The notes beneath the pieces are model-generated. The model searched no databases. It saw only the letters and a program-made list of their open reading frames with translations, and was not told the origin of the DNA. Positions 23,140-32,958 of a stretch of 64,000 nt of DNA are shown one piece after another; within the stretch, counting starts at the first letter, position 1, and every line of letters starts with the position of its first letter. Origin of the DNA: Changshengia sp963803165 (GTDB lineage: Bacteria > Chloroflexota > Dormibacteria > Aeolococcales > Aeolococcaceae). The position numbers were made by a program, and so were the translations under genes. The stretch is taken from assembly GCA_963803165.1 (NCBI GenBank), contig CAWDLK010000003.1, positions 62,001 to 126,000 on the forward strand, given 5' to 3'.

Positions 23140-23871
23140 TCAGCGAGCACCCACCAGGGCAGCCGCGGCGACCGGTGAGCCGCCGCGCTCCACCCGCTCG
23201 TCGCCGACCAGATGGCCGTCGCGGAGATGGATGATGCGGTCGGTCCGCGCGGCGAGGTCGAGGTCGTGGGTGACGATCAGGAAGGTGACCCGGCTCTCCC
23301 GGTTGATCCGGCGCATCAGCGAGAGCAGCATCTCCGCGGTCTCGGTGTCGACCTCGCCCATCGGCTCGTCGCCGAGCACCAGGGTGGGCTGGCCGATGAG
23401 CGAGCGCGCGATGGCCACGCGCTGCTGCTGACCGCCGGACAGCTCGGAGGGCCGGTGCGAGGCGCGGTCGCCGAGGCCCATCTCCTCGAGGAGCAGCTCG
23501 GCCCGGCGGTGCCCGGCGCGGCGGTCGGCGCCGGAGTATCGGAGGGGCAGCAGCACGTTCTCGATCGCGGAGAGGGTGGGCAGCAGGTTGAACTCCTGGA
23601 AGATGAAGCCGATCCGGCGGCTGCGCAGCTCGGCCCGCTCGCCGTCGCCCAGCCCGCCCGTGTCCACCCCGTCGAGGAGCACGCGCCCCGCGGTGGGCCG
23701 CATCAGCAGCCCGGCGCAGTCGAGCATGGTGGTCTTGCCGCTGCCGGAGCGTCCGACCACGGCGACGAACTCGCCCTGCTCGATCTCCAGGCTCACGCCC
23801 TCGAGCGCCTTGACCACCTGGGTGGCGCGTCCGTAATGCTTGGTCAGGCCTTCCAGCCGCAGGGTGGGCAT
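23140..23871 (-). CDS. ABC transporter ATP-binding protein, MacB/LolD type
   Basis: A 243-residue ATPase with Walker A GRSGSGKTT, Q-loop FQEFNLLPTLSA, signature LSGGQQQRVAIARSL and Walker B LVLGDEPMGEVD (an unusual variant of the DEPTGNLD sequence common in this group). It energises the FtsX-like permease encoded just upstream on the same strand. MacB/LolD-type systems act on envelope components by mechanotransmission rather than classical transport. Order permease-ATPase with a 10-base gap indicates one operon. Confidence 0.92.
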   Translation of the reverse strand: MPTLRLEGLTKHYGRATQVVKALEGVSLEIEQGEFVAVVGRSGSGKTTMLDCAGLLMRPTAGRVLLDGVDTGGLGDGERAELRSRRIGFIFQEFNLLPTLSAIENVLLPLRYSGADRRAGHRRAELLLEEMGLGDRASHRPSELSGGQQQRVAIARSLIGQPTLVLGDEPMGEVDTETAEMLLSLMRRINRESRVTFLIVTHDLDLAARTDRIIHLRDGHLVGDERVERGGSPVAAAALVGAR

Positions 23872-23881
23872 CTCGTGTCTC

Positions 23882-25078
23882 CTACTGATTGCGCAGCGCG
23901 CGGACGGGGTCCATCCGCGCGGCGCGGACGGCGGGAAGCAGGCCGGCGAAGGCGCCCAGCGCCACCGCGAAGCCGATGGCGAGCGCGGTCAGGCCGGGGG
24001 TGACCAGGAAGAGCCCCCCGCTCGGGTCGCTGCCGTTGAGCAGCTCGGTGAGGAGGAAGCCGAGCAGGTAGCCGACCACCCCTCCGATCAGCCCGATCAG
24101 GGCGGCCTCGGCGACGAACTCGGTGAGGATGTGGCGGGTGCGGGCCCCGACCGCCTTCTTGAGCCCGATCTCCCGCACCCGCTCGCTCACCGACATCAGC
24201 ATGGTGTTGACCACCGAGAGGCCCCCGATGATCAGCGCCAGCATGGCGGCGGCGGTGGTCATGAAGGTGAACACCGCACCCCCCGCCTTGAAGCTGTTGA
24301 CGAGGGTGCTGGGCTTGGTCGCCTTCACCGTCGGGACCTGGTCGGTGATCCGATCGGCCAGGGTGTCGAGATTGACCCCGGACTTGCCGTAGGCCACGGC
24401 GCCCGAGACGACCTGGTAGGGATCGACACCGCCGGTCAGCGCCGTGGAGAGGCTGTCACCCTGGATCATCTGAGCGTCGTGGAGGCTGACGTAGGCTCCG
24501 CTGTCCGGAGCCGTGAGGGTCTGGTTGATGATGCCGACCACGGTGAAGCGGTGGTCGACGAAGTCGGGCTTGGCGTCGCTGGGCCGCACCGGCAGGTAGA
24601 TGCTGTCCCCCACCTTCATGTGGAACTCACTGGCCATCGAGGAGCCCAGGTCCACCTGGCCCCGTGAGGCGTCATCCACCCAGCTGCCCTGAGCGAGCGA
24701 CATCTTGAACGCGGAGTACCGATTCTCGGCGGGGTCCCAGTTGGCGATGTAGTCCGGGATCCCGAAGCTCATCACGTCCGTCGATCCGGGCTTGGCGTCG
24801 ACCATGACCTCCGGGAACACCGCCGCCACCCCCGGAACCTTGGCGATCCGGGCTGCCGTGGAGAGGTCCATCAGACTGCCGCCCATGGCGAAGCTGGACC
24901 CCTTGTCGTCGGCGACCTGGATGCTGTTGCCGTAGTAGATGATCCCGCCCCCGATGAGGGTGTCGAAGTGCTCCGCCATGGCGCCCATGGTGGTGAGGGC
25001 GAAGATCCCCATCACGATCCCGATGACGGTGAGCGAGGTGCGCAGCTTCCGCCGCCAGAGGTTGCGGAAGATCTCCAT
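23882..25078 (-). CDS. ABC transporter permease, MacB/FtsX type
   Basis: A 398-residue permease. One N-terminal membrane helix (LTVIGIVMGIFALTTMG), a large extracytoplasmic MacB-like domain (about 40-255), then three C-terminal helices of the FtsX domain (FTFMTTAAAMLALIIGGLSV, FVAEAALIGLIGGVVGYLLG, ALAIGFAVALGAFAGLLPA) and the conserved cytosolic end AARMDPVRALRNQ. The REIGLKKAVGA coupling motif is present. It partners the ATPase gene downstream. Substrate unknown; no peptide or drug signature nearby. First gene of the pair. Confidence 0.92.
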   Translation of the reverse strand: MEIFRNLWRRKLRTSLTVIGIVMGIFALTTMGAMAEHFDTLIGGGIIYYGNSIQVADDKGSSFAMGGSLMDLSTAARIAKVPGVAAVFPEVMVDAKPGSTDVMSFGIPDYIANWDPAENRYSAFKMSLAQGSWVDDASRGQVDLGSSMASEFHMKVGDSIYLPVRPSDAKPDFVDHRFTVVGIINQTLTAPDSGAYVSLHDAQMIQGDSLSTALTGGVDPYQVVSGAVAYGKSGVNLDTLADRITDQVPTVKATKPSTLVNSFKAGGAVFTFMTTAAAMLALIIGGLSVVNTMLMSVSERVREIGLKKAVGARTRHILTEFVAEAALIGLIGGVVGYLLGFLLTELLNGSDPSGGLFLVTPGLTALAIGFAVALGAFAGLLPAVRAARMDPVRALRNQ

Positions 25079-25159
25079 GTCAGCTCTCCTGATTCCGGTC
25101 CACGGCGCGGGATGCTACGGGGTGGCGTGATCGATCCACCATCGGGTAAGTCCCTGGAA

Positions 25160-25192
25160 ATCCCCTGACCCCGCCCTCGCAGGGTCAGGGAT
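25160..25192 (-). terminator. Hairpin terminator after the tetR-ABC operon
   Basis: ATCCCCTGACCC and GGGTCAGGGAT form a stem of about 10-11 pairs with one bulged C, followed on the minus strand by a short T-run (TTTCC). It lies between the end of the ABC-2 permease gene and the start of the next minus-strand operon, a fitting place for a factor-independent or partial terminator. Confidence 0.5.
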
Positions 25193-25225
25193 TCGACCCT
25201 GGCGCAACCCTCCGGGAGGGTCCGC

Positions 25226-26920
25226 TCAGCGGCCGACCTCGCGCACCCGCATCGCCGCCATCGCACCGCCGAAGCCGATCACCACGATGCCCGCCATCAC
25301 CGCGAGCCCGGTCCAGTAGACGCCGGCGGTGAGCGGGGTGCCGTAGAGCGTGAAGAGAGAGAGGTCGAGCACCCATCCCGGCCATTGGAAGAGCGGAGCG
25401 AGGAGCGGGATGTAGAGACCGGCGACCGCGACCACCGCCAGCACCGGCACCGCCAGCCGCGGCAGGCGCGCGATGACCAGCGCGCCGAGTGCCCCGAAGC
25501 TGAGCGTCATCATGACCAGCAGCCCGGTGGCGGTGAGCAGCGCCCCGGTGCCCAGATGGACGCCCTGGCTGGGCGCGGCGAGGCCCGTGATCAGCGAGCC
25601 GAGCGCGGCGATCAGCAGCGCCCCGACGGTGAGCGCGGCGCAGCGCTCGGCGACCACCCGCCAGCGCGCGACCGGCTGGGCGATCTCCATCTCCAATCGC
25701 CCCCCGGCGTCCTCGCCCGCCCACCCGGAGGTCTGGGCGATGGCGTAGGCGGCGAGGATGAAGGCGGCGATGCTGAGCCAGACCGAGCTCACCACCGCGG
25801 TGGCCGCGTCATCGGTGCCGGCGGCGTGGATGTAGCGCTCGAATCCCGGCACCGAGGTCAGCAGCTTGCCCGTGCTCCGGGCGATCGACACCACCAGGCC
25901 CGCCCCGACCATCGTCCCCACCGTCCAGCCGGCGAGCCCCCAACGCCGCTCCCAGAGGGTGCGCAGCACCGGTCGACGGAGCAGGGGGTTGGACGAGGGC
26001 GAGTGCGTCACCTCGATCCGGGTCGAGCTCCGCCTCAGCAGCGCGGCGTGGACGTCCCGGCGCCGGAAGCCCACGGCGGCCAGGACGGCGAAGACCACGG
26101 CGATCGCGTAGAGAGCGAGGGTCGCGCCCCCGTCGAACCGTCCCCCGGGGACCACCGCGGTGGTGAGGTCGGCCAGGTGGAACGGCGAGATCATCGCCAC
26201 TCCGTCGAGGCCCGGGTTGACCCGGGCGAGGGCGTCGACCACGTAGAGGGCGAGCAGCACCACCCCACCGAGCACCACCGCCCCCATGCGGGTGGTGACC
26301 AGCTGGGCGGCGGCCAGCCCGATCGCGAAGCAGGCCAGCGCGATCCCGAGCAGCGCCGCCCCCTGTCCGACCAGTGCCGGGAGCGAGACCGACGCCTTGC
26401 CGGCGGCCAGGCCGCCCGCGGTCCCGAGGGCGGTGGCCGCGACCGCCGCCAGCGCGGCCAGCCCGAAGGCCGCCGAGCGCGAGAGGAGCAGCCGCGCCCG
26501 GCCGACCGGGGTGGCGAGCCACGTCTCGGTCAGGCCGCGCTCCTCCTCGTTGCGGACCAGCCCGGCGGCGGCGGCGAGCCCCCAGGTCGCGAAGACGAGG
26601 GTCAGCCAGGTGAGTCCCTTCCACCACGTGTACCCGGCGACGGTGTCGGGCCGGATCGGGAGCGGGATGAGATAGGCGAGCTGCGGACCGAGGGCGGCGG
26701 TCTGGCGGCCGAAGCTCTCGCGCAGCGCCGGGGTGCCGGCCGCCGCGAGGTAGGAGGCGGCTGACGAATACGGCGAGATGAAGCCGAGGAGGGCCACGCC
26801 GGTGAGCGGCCAGCGGTGGATGCGCAGCCCGTAGCGCAAAAGGGTGGTCAGGCCCTTCCGGCCGGCGCCCGAGCCCGGCCCCTCCCGTGCGCTCAGAGAG
26901 AGCGCCGGAGCGGCGCTCAC
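25226..26920 (-). CDS. ABC-2 type exporter permease (12-helix, fused halves)
   Basis: A 564-residue polytopic membrane protein. The GTG start at 26918-26920 overlaps the stop of the upstream ATPase gene (GTGA), so they are translationally coupled. About twelve hydrophobic helices in two similar halves are seen; each half has an R-G-x-x-E-x-x-x-A-x-P-V-x-R motif: EEERGLTETWLATPVGRARL and GGRLEMEIAQPVARWRVVAE. This duplicated form belongs to the YhgE/antibiotic-exporter group that works as a single polypeptide with one ATPase. Likely drug or toxic-compound export under the TetR regulator. A much longer open frame upstream is an artefact of reading the ATPase gene out of frame. Confidence 0.85.
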   Translation of the reverse strand: MSAAPALSLSAREGPGSGAGRKGLTTLLRYGLRIHRWPLTGVALLGFISPYSSAASYLAAAGTPALRESFGRQTAALGPQLAYLIPLPIRPDTVAGYTWWKGLTWLTLVFATWGLAAAAGLVRNEEERGLTETWLATPVGRARLLLSRSAAFGLAALAAVAATALGTAGGLAAGKASVSLPALVGQGAALLGIALACFAIGLAAAQLVTTRMGAVVLGGVVLLALYVVDALARVNPGLDGVAMISPFHLADLTTAVVPGGRFDGGATLALYAIAVVFAVLAAVGFRRRDVHAALLRRSSTRIEVTHSPSSNPLLRRPVLRTLWERRWGLAGWTVGTMVGAGLVVSIARSTGKLLTSVPGFERYIHAAGTDDAATAVVSSVWLSIAAFILAAYAIAQTSGWAGEDAGGRLEMEIAQPVARWRVVAERCAALTVGALLIAALGSLITGLAAPSQGVHLGTGALLTATGLLVMMTLSFGALGALVIARLPRLAVPVLAVVAVAGLYIPLLAPLFQWPGWVLDLSLFTLYGTPLTAGVYWTGLAVMAGIVVIGFGGAMAAMRVREVGR

Positions 26921-27840
26921 CGAGGTGCCCCGGGGGCCACCGCCTCCACCTCCGGCTCCTCGCGAAAGTAGGCGAGGAACACCTCCTCCAGGCTGGGCTC
27001 GTGGGTCACCAGGTTGAGCACCTGCGCCCGGCCCAGCGCCGCGAGCAGCGGACCGAAGCCGCCGCGCACCGAGCAGCTCAGGTGGTGGTCCTCCACGGTG
27101 ACCTGCTCCACCCCGGAGAGCGCGCGAATCGCCTCCAGCGGCACCGTCCCCGCGAAGTCCGCCTCCAGGCGGTGGTAGCGGAGGTGGTGCAGCTCGTCGA
27201 GCCGGGCCACCTGCACCAGGCGACCCCGGCGCAGGATGCCGACTCGCTGGCAGACGCGCTCCACCTCGGAGAGGACGTGCGAGGAGAGGAAGACGGTGGC
27301 ACCCTCCGCCCCGGCCTCGGCGACCATGCCGTAGAACTCCTGCTGGATCAGCGGGTCGAGCCCATTGGTCGGCTCGTCCAGCACCAGGAGCCGCGACGGG
27401 TGCATGAAGGCGAGCACCAGCCCGAGCTTGCGCTTGTTCCCCGACGAGTACTCCCGGTAGCGGCGGCCGAGGTCGAGGTCGAGGCGCTCGGCGAGGCGGC
27501 TCACCCGCGAGGGATCGGCGCCGCCGCGCAGGCCGCCGACGTAGGCGACCACGTCCCGGCCGCGGAGACCGCCCCACTGGGGCATCTCGCCGGGAAGGTA
27601 GCCGACCAGACGCTTGACGTCCACGGGGTCCGCCTGGCAGTCGACCCCGAAGACGTGGGCGCGACCCCGCGACGGACGGATCAGGTCCATCAGCAGCCGG
27701 ATGGTGGTCGTCTTGCCGGCGCCGTTGGGACCGAGGTAGCCGAAGATCTCGCCGTCCGCCACCTCGAGGTCCAGGCCGAAGAGGCCCCGCTGCTCCCCGT
27801 AATCCTTGGTCAGCCCCTCGGTGCTGATCGCCGTGGCCAT
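26917..27840 (-). CDS. ABC exporter ATP-binding protein, DrrA/CcmA type
   Basis: A 307-residue ATPase: Walker A GPNGAGKTTT, signature YSSGNKRKLGLVLAFMHP, Walker B LLVLDEPTNGLDP, and switch His in FLSSHVLSEVERV. A C-terminal ~80-residue regulatory region typical of DrrA-type multidrug ATPases follows (VEQVTVEDHHLSCSV). It powers the permease encoded downstream in overlap. Located 33 bases downstream of the TetR gene on the same strand, so probably autoregulated with it. Confidence 0.93.
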   Translation of the reverse strand: MATAISTEGLTKDYGEQRGLFGLDLEVADGEIFGYLGPNGAGKTTTIRLLMDLIRPSRGRAHVFGVDCQADPVDVKRLVGYLPGEMPQWGGLRGRDVVAYVGGLRGGADPSRVSRLAERLDLDLGRRYREYSSGNKRKLGLVLAFMHPSRLLVLDEPTNGLDPLIQQEFYGMVAEAGAEGATVFLSSHVLSEVERVCQRVGILRRGRLVQVARLDELHHLRYHRLEADFAGTVPLEAIRALSGVEQVTVEDHHLSCSVRGGFGPLLAALGRAQVLNLVTHEPSLEEVFLAYFREEPEVEAVAPGAPR

Positions 27841-27873
27841 GCTCGCCTACCTCCGGGTGTCCGTTCCGTACCG

Positions 27874-28557
27874 TCAGTCGAACCAGAGCCGCATGGTGGA
27901 GAGGTCCATGAGGCGCAGCGTCCCGGAGCGGATGCCCAGGATCCGCCCCACGGCGTCCGTGTAGCCGGCGATGGTGGTCTCCACGACCTCGAACGGGATG
28001 CTGCCCGCTCTGCGGGCGAGGAAGAGCTCGATGGCCAGCTCCTGGGCGCCGAGCATCAGGGACACCACGGCGCGGGCGGCGCCCTCCGCGGACGCTGTCG
28101 ACATCAGCCCCTCCGCATTCCCCTGCTCGACGATGCGGGCCAGCAGGGGCACCAGTGAGCGCACCGTGCTCCGGCGCAGCTTCTCGCGCGCGATGGCGTT
28201 GTCATCCGAGTTCCAGATCTCGATGAGCGCCAGCATCAGCTCCCGGCGCTCGCCCTTCCAGCCCGCGATCCCGCCGAAGAGCCGCTCGAGCTTCTCGACG
28301 GCGGAGAGCTTGGGATCGGAGACCACCGGCGCCACCGCCACCAGGGCCATCTCCACCACGCGGTCCTCGGCGGCCTCGAGCAGGGCCAGCTTGGAGTCGA
28401 AGTAGTAGTAGAAGGCGCCGCGCGAGGCATCGACCGCGTCCAGGACATCCTGGACGCTCATCCTCTCGTAGCCCTTGGTCTGGATGAGGTGCAGGGCCGC
28501 GTCCACGAACGCCTCGCGCCGGACGTTCCGGGCCTCCACGTTCACGGTGCGGGGCAC
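27874..28557 (-). CDS. TetR family transcriptional regulator
   Basis: A 227-residue repressor. GTG at 28555-28557 has GGAGG six bases upstream and leaves the operator (28576-28590) outside the gene, so I prefer it to an ATG 15 codons earlier that would read through the operator. The HTH is RREAFVDAALHLIQTKGYER, then MSVQDVLDAVDASRGAFYYYFDSK. The remaining helices form the ligand-binding domain. First gene of an operon with an ABC exporter; expected to sense the exported compound and release the promoter. Confidence 0.9.
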   Translation of the reverse strand: MPRTVNVEARNVRREAFVDAALHLIQTKGYERMSVQDVLDAVDASRGAFYYYFDSKLALLEAAEDRVVEMALVAVAPVVSDPKLSAVEKLERLFGGIAGWKGERRELMLALIEIWNSDDNAIAREKLRRSTVRSLVPLLARIVEQGNAEGLMSTASAEGAARAVVSLMLGAQELAIELFLARRAGSIPFEVVETTIAGYTDAVGRILGIRSGTLRLMDLSTMRLWFD

Positions 28558-28575
28558 ACCGCGCCTCCAATAACC

Positions 28576-28590
28576 GACCGACTGACGGTC
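28576..28590. promoter_or_regulatory. TetR operator
   Basis: GACCG-ACTGA-CGGTC is an inverted repeat with 5-base arms, placed 19 bases upstream of the tetR start codon. The surrounding ACCGACCGACTGACGGTC pattern resembles operators often seen before TetR-ABC operons of this type. Likely the autorepression site. Confidence 0.55.
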
Positions 28591-28658
28591 TAAGATTAGC
28601 AAGCGAGGTGGTTCGCGTCAAGCAGGGCACCACCCTGGACCCGCCGCTCGCCCAGGCT

Positions 28659-28702
28659 GGTAAGTCACCTTGACACCCACCCACCGGTAAGGTAGCTTGA
28701 CA
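28659..28702. repeat. Tandem GGTAAG-N5-CTTGACA repeat in a promoter
   Basis: GGTAAGTCACCTTGACA (28659-28675) and GGTAAGGTAGCTTGACA (28686-28702) are 27 bases apart and match at 14 of 17 positions. Each carries a consensus -35 hexamer TTGACA. They lie immediately before the HTH-DUF3887-like gene and may be its binding sites. Confidence 0.5.
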
Positions 28703-28705
28703 AAC

Positions 28706-29374
28706 GTGACCGGCCACACCCAGAACGGGTCGATGGCCGCGGACGTCGACCGCCAGGTGATGGCCCGCATGGCTCAGGCCAACGCGGAGCTGCTGGTCCA
28801 GGTGCTCCGCGGCGAGGAGACGGTGGAGGGAGACCCGGTCATGGTCGCCCTGGCGGCGGCGCGCAGCCTCGGGGTGGTGGTCGAGGACATCCTGCGCGGG
28901 CTGGTGATCCGGGCTCGCGGCGCACGGCGGACCTGGGCCGAGATCGGCGAGGTACTCCACGTCACCCGCCAGGCCGCGCTGCAGCGCTTCGGGGGCGCCG
29001 TGGCCGGGTCCGAGACCTCCGACGCATCGGTCGAGCCCCTCCCCGGGGCGGCCGGCAAGGCGGCCGAGCTCCTCGACCACTTCCTCAACCGTCGCTGGGA
29101 CGAGCTGAGGGCACAGTTCAACCAGCGCATGCTGGACGTGGCCTCGGTCGCGCTGCTGGCCTCGGTGCGGGGCCGGCTGCCGGCCACCCTCGACTCCCCC
29201 GCCGGCGCATCGCCGCCACTGGTGACCCGGCTCGGGGAGCACACGGTCGTCGACGTCCCGCTCACCTTCCGGCGCGGATTGGGGCGCGTGCGCGTGACCG
29301 GACGGGTGGTGTTCGACGATGCGGCCCAGGTGGCGGGCTTCTTTGTGCTCCCGCGGACCCACCCGGCAGCGTGA
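28706..29374 (+). CDS. HTH protein with C-terminal DUF3887-like domain
   Basis: A 222-residue protein (GTG 28706; an ATG at 28733 would give 213 aa). The N-terminal half has a helical, ClpN-like segment (QAAELL type, here AQANAELLVQVLRGEETVEG) and an HTH: RRTWAEIGEVLHVTRQAALQ, RFG. The C-terminal half matches DUF3887: ELLDHFLNRRWDELRAQFNQ, followed by a beta region ending GRVVFDDAAQVAGFFVLP. Probably a DNA-binding regulator with a small-molecule or partner-binding domain. It directly precedes an ABC export operon on the same strand (22-base gap) and likely regulates it. Confidence 0.75.
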   Translation: MTGHTQNGSMAADVDRQVMARMAQANAELLVQVLRGEETVEGDPVMVALAAARSLGVVVEDILRGLVIRARGARRTWAEIGEVLHVTRQAALQRFGGAVAGSETSDASVEPLPGAAGKAAELLDHFLNRRWDELRAQFNQRMLDVASVALLASVRGRLPATLDSPAGASPPLVTRLGEHTVVDVPLTFRRGLGRVRVTGRVVFDDAAQVAGFFVLPRTHPAA

Positions 29375-29396
29375 CGGCACGAGGAGGGGCGGTCGG

Positions 29397-30649
<1,253 letters not shown>

Positions 30650-30653
<4 letters not shown>

Positions 30654-31465
30654 GGCTCGACCGCGGTCGCCTGCTCGCCGTGGTCCGCAAGGAGTTCCGG
30701 GTGCTGGTCCGGAACCGCTTCATCATCGGGACGATGACCGTGCTCCCGGTGGTGTTTCTCCTCACCCCCATGATCGAGATCTTCCGGCTCAGCGGAGTCC
30801 CGGCCGTCATAGTGCAGCGATTTGCGGGGAGCACCTTCCTCCTCCTCCTCGTCGTCCCGGTGGTGGTGCCGGCCGCCATCGCCGCCTACTCGGTGGTCGG
30901 GGAGCGCGAGCAGGGGACCCTCGAACCGCTGCTCACCACGCCGCTCCGCCGCGAGGAGCTCCTCCTCGGCAAGGCGATCGCCGCCATCGTTCCCTCGGTC
31001 GGCATCGCCTACGTGCTCTTCGCGGTGGTGGATGGCTGCGCCCAGCTCTTCGCCTCCGACCCCGCGGTGGCGGCGGCGCTGGTGCAGAGCTCGCAGCTCC
31101 TGGGCGAGCTCCTCTTCGCGCCGCTGCTCGCCGGCTGGTCGATCTGGGTGGGCATCGCGGTCTCGACGCGGGCGAGCGACGTCCGGGTGGCCCAGCAGCT
31201 GGGCACCCTGGCCAGCCTGCCGCCGCTCGGGGTGGTCGCGCTCATCGACCTCCAGGTGCTGACCCCGAGCATCACCCTCGCCCTGGCGTTCGCCCTCGCC
31301 CTGCTGGTCGCCGACCTCGTCATGTTCAGCATCGTCTCGGCGATGTTCGACCGGGAGCGGCTGCTCACCGGGGCACGGGCCCAGCGAGCCACCGGGCACG
31401 GCGGCGGCGACCGCTCGCGCCTCCCGGTTCGGCGGATCCCCCGCAGCGGCGGCACCGGGGAGTGA
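30650..31465 (+). CDS. ABC-2 type exporter permease
   Basis: A 271-residue permease overlapping the ATPase gene by four bases. It begins with the cytosolic KEFRVLVRNRF segment, then about six membrane helices (IIGTMTVLPVVFLLTPM, STFLLLLVVPVVVPAAIAAY) and the family motif GEREQGTLEPLLTTPLRREE, then helices around LLGKAIAAIVPSVGIAYVLF and VALIDLQVLTPSITLALAFA. The tail is basic. It is the transmembrane part of an exporter with the membrane-tethered ATPase. Substrate unknown; a NatB-like (Na+/drug) exporter is possible. Confidence 0.88.
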
Positions 31466-31588
31466 GCTGCGGCGACACCGAGGTCGACGCGACGGTGGGC
31501 GTCCGGGTCTTCGGCGGCAATCAGGAACGCTGAGGCTGCGCGCGGCGGGCTCGCCGAAAGGTCGGGGTCTCCGCCCCCTGCCCTACAC

Positions 31589-32866
31589 CTAGGCGCGCTC
31601 GATGAGCGTCTGACCGTTCGCGGACGACACGATGCCGGCCTCGCCGGCGGCCCAGCAATGGCCGTCGCTCATGCAGGTCATCCCCGACAGCACCGCGCCA
31701 CCCGCATTGCCGGGCGGGGCGGCGTCGGAGACGATGGTCCACCCGGATCCCGCGTTCTGCTCGATCAGCGCCGCCGTGTCGAAGCTCTCGTCGCCCGAGA
31801 ATCCGACGGCCCAGCAGTCGTCGACGCTGGCGCAGCTCACCCCGCTGAGCGCGCTCTGGGTGCTGCCCGGCGGTATGGGGCTCGGCACGATGCGCCACCC
31901 GGCCCCGGTGTCCTGCTCGATCAGCGTGGGACCGCCGTAGTTGACGTCGCCCCAACCGCCGACCGCCCAGCAATCCTCCGCGCCGGCGCAGCTGATGCTC
32001 TCGAGCGCGCTCTCCACGCTGCCCGGGGGGAGAGGGCTCGAGACGACCGTCCACCCGTGGCCCGTGTACTGCTCGATCAGTCCCTGATTGTCCGAGCCGT
32101 CCGCGGTCAGGTAGGCGCCCACAGCCCAGCAGTCATCCGCGCTCACGCAGGTCACGGCGGCCAGCTCGTCGGTGGCACCGGCGGAGGCGCTCGGGCTCGG
32201 GACGATCTTCCAGCCACTGCCGGTGTACTGCTCGATCACCGTGCCCACCCCCGAAGAATTGGGCCCCGAAGCGTCGGAGTAGCCCACCGCCCAGCAGTCG
32301 TCGGCACCGACGCAGGCAACGCCGTCGAGGTCGATCTCCCCATCGCCCGCTGGAGTGGGGCTGGAGACGACGCTCCAGGCGCCGTCCGCGTAGTGCTCGA
32401 TCAGGGTGTGGCCGGCGCCGCTCGCGTCGGAGTAGCGCCCGACCGCCCAGCAGTCCCCGTCGCCGGCGCAGGCCATCGCCTGGACCTGGCTTGACGTGCT
32501 GCCCGGAACCGCGGGGCTCCCCACGATGCTCCAGCCGCTCCCGGTGTCGTGCTCAAAGAGGGTCCGGTCATCGCTCTCGGTGCCGGTGGAATTCCAGTAA
32601 CCGAGCGCCCAGCAATCGTCGGCGCCGACACAGGTCAGCCCGTCGAGCGACGCACCGATGCTGCCGGGAGGATCGGGACTGGGGACGGCGGCCCAGGAGA
32701 CCGGCCCGATCACGGCCGCGCTGGGCGTCCCACGCGGGGAGACGCCGGCGCTGGCCGGGCTCGTGGGGGTCCCGGCGCCCTGGGACGGGCCGCAGCCATA
32801 GCCGAGGATCACCAGACCAAGCGCTGCCGCAGCGCACCACGCACGGTCAACCCGCGGTCCCCTCAT
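31589..32866 (-). CDS. Lipoprotein with seven C-x5-C-W-A-V-G repeats
   Basis: A 425-residue exported protein. The signal helix ends in LVILGYGCGPS, a lipobox-like site, followed by a Ser/Thr/Pro spacer. Then come seven repeats of ~50-55 residues: LSGVSC-type strand, C-x5-C-W-A-V-G (CVGADDCWALG, CAGDGDCWAVG, CVGADDCWAVG, CVSADDCWAVG, CAGAEDCWAVG, CASVDDCWAVG, CMSDGHCWAAG), T-L-I-E-x-Y/D-T-G-S-G-W and V-S-S-P-x-P-P-G. Seven repeats suggest a seven-bladed propeller, each blade stabilised by a disulfide. The role is unknown. A paralogue lies at 50492-51850. I use ATG 32864-32866 rather than one five codons earlier. Confidence 0.8.
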   Translation of the reverse strand: MRGPRVDRAWCAAAALGLVILGYGCGPSQGAGTPTSPASAGVSPRGTPSAAVIGPVSWAAVPSPDPPGSIGASLDGLTCVGADDCWALGYWNSTGTESDDRTLFEHDTGSGWSIVGSPAVPGSTSSQVQAMACAGDGDCWAVGRYSDASGAGHTLIEHYADGAWSVVSSPTPAGDGEIDLDGVACVGADDCWAVGYSDASGPNSSGVGTVIEQYTGSGWKIVPSPSASAGATDELAAVTCVSADDCWAVGAYLTADGSDNQGLIEQYTGHGWTVVSSPLPPGSVESALESISCAGAEDCWAVGGWGDVNYGGPTLIEQDTGAGWRIVPSPIPPGSTQSALSGVSCASVDDCWAVGFSGDESFDTAALIEQNAGSGWTIVSDAAPPGNAGGAVLSGMTCMSDGHCWAAGEAGIVSSANGQTLIERA

Positions 32867-32958
32867 CGCCGGCACCCCCACGTCCCGACCATCCGCCCGG
32901 TATCCGGGACCTCGAATATACGAGGGGGGGCCTCACCCACGGCGACGAGGCGCCGGCC

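Noticed and set aside
25226..27577. 783-codon minus-strand frame including the ABC-2 permease
   Set aside because: The first ~220 codons read the ATPase gene out of frame; the real permease starts at the GTG overlapping the ATPase stop (26920).
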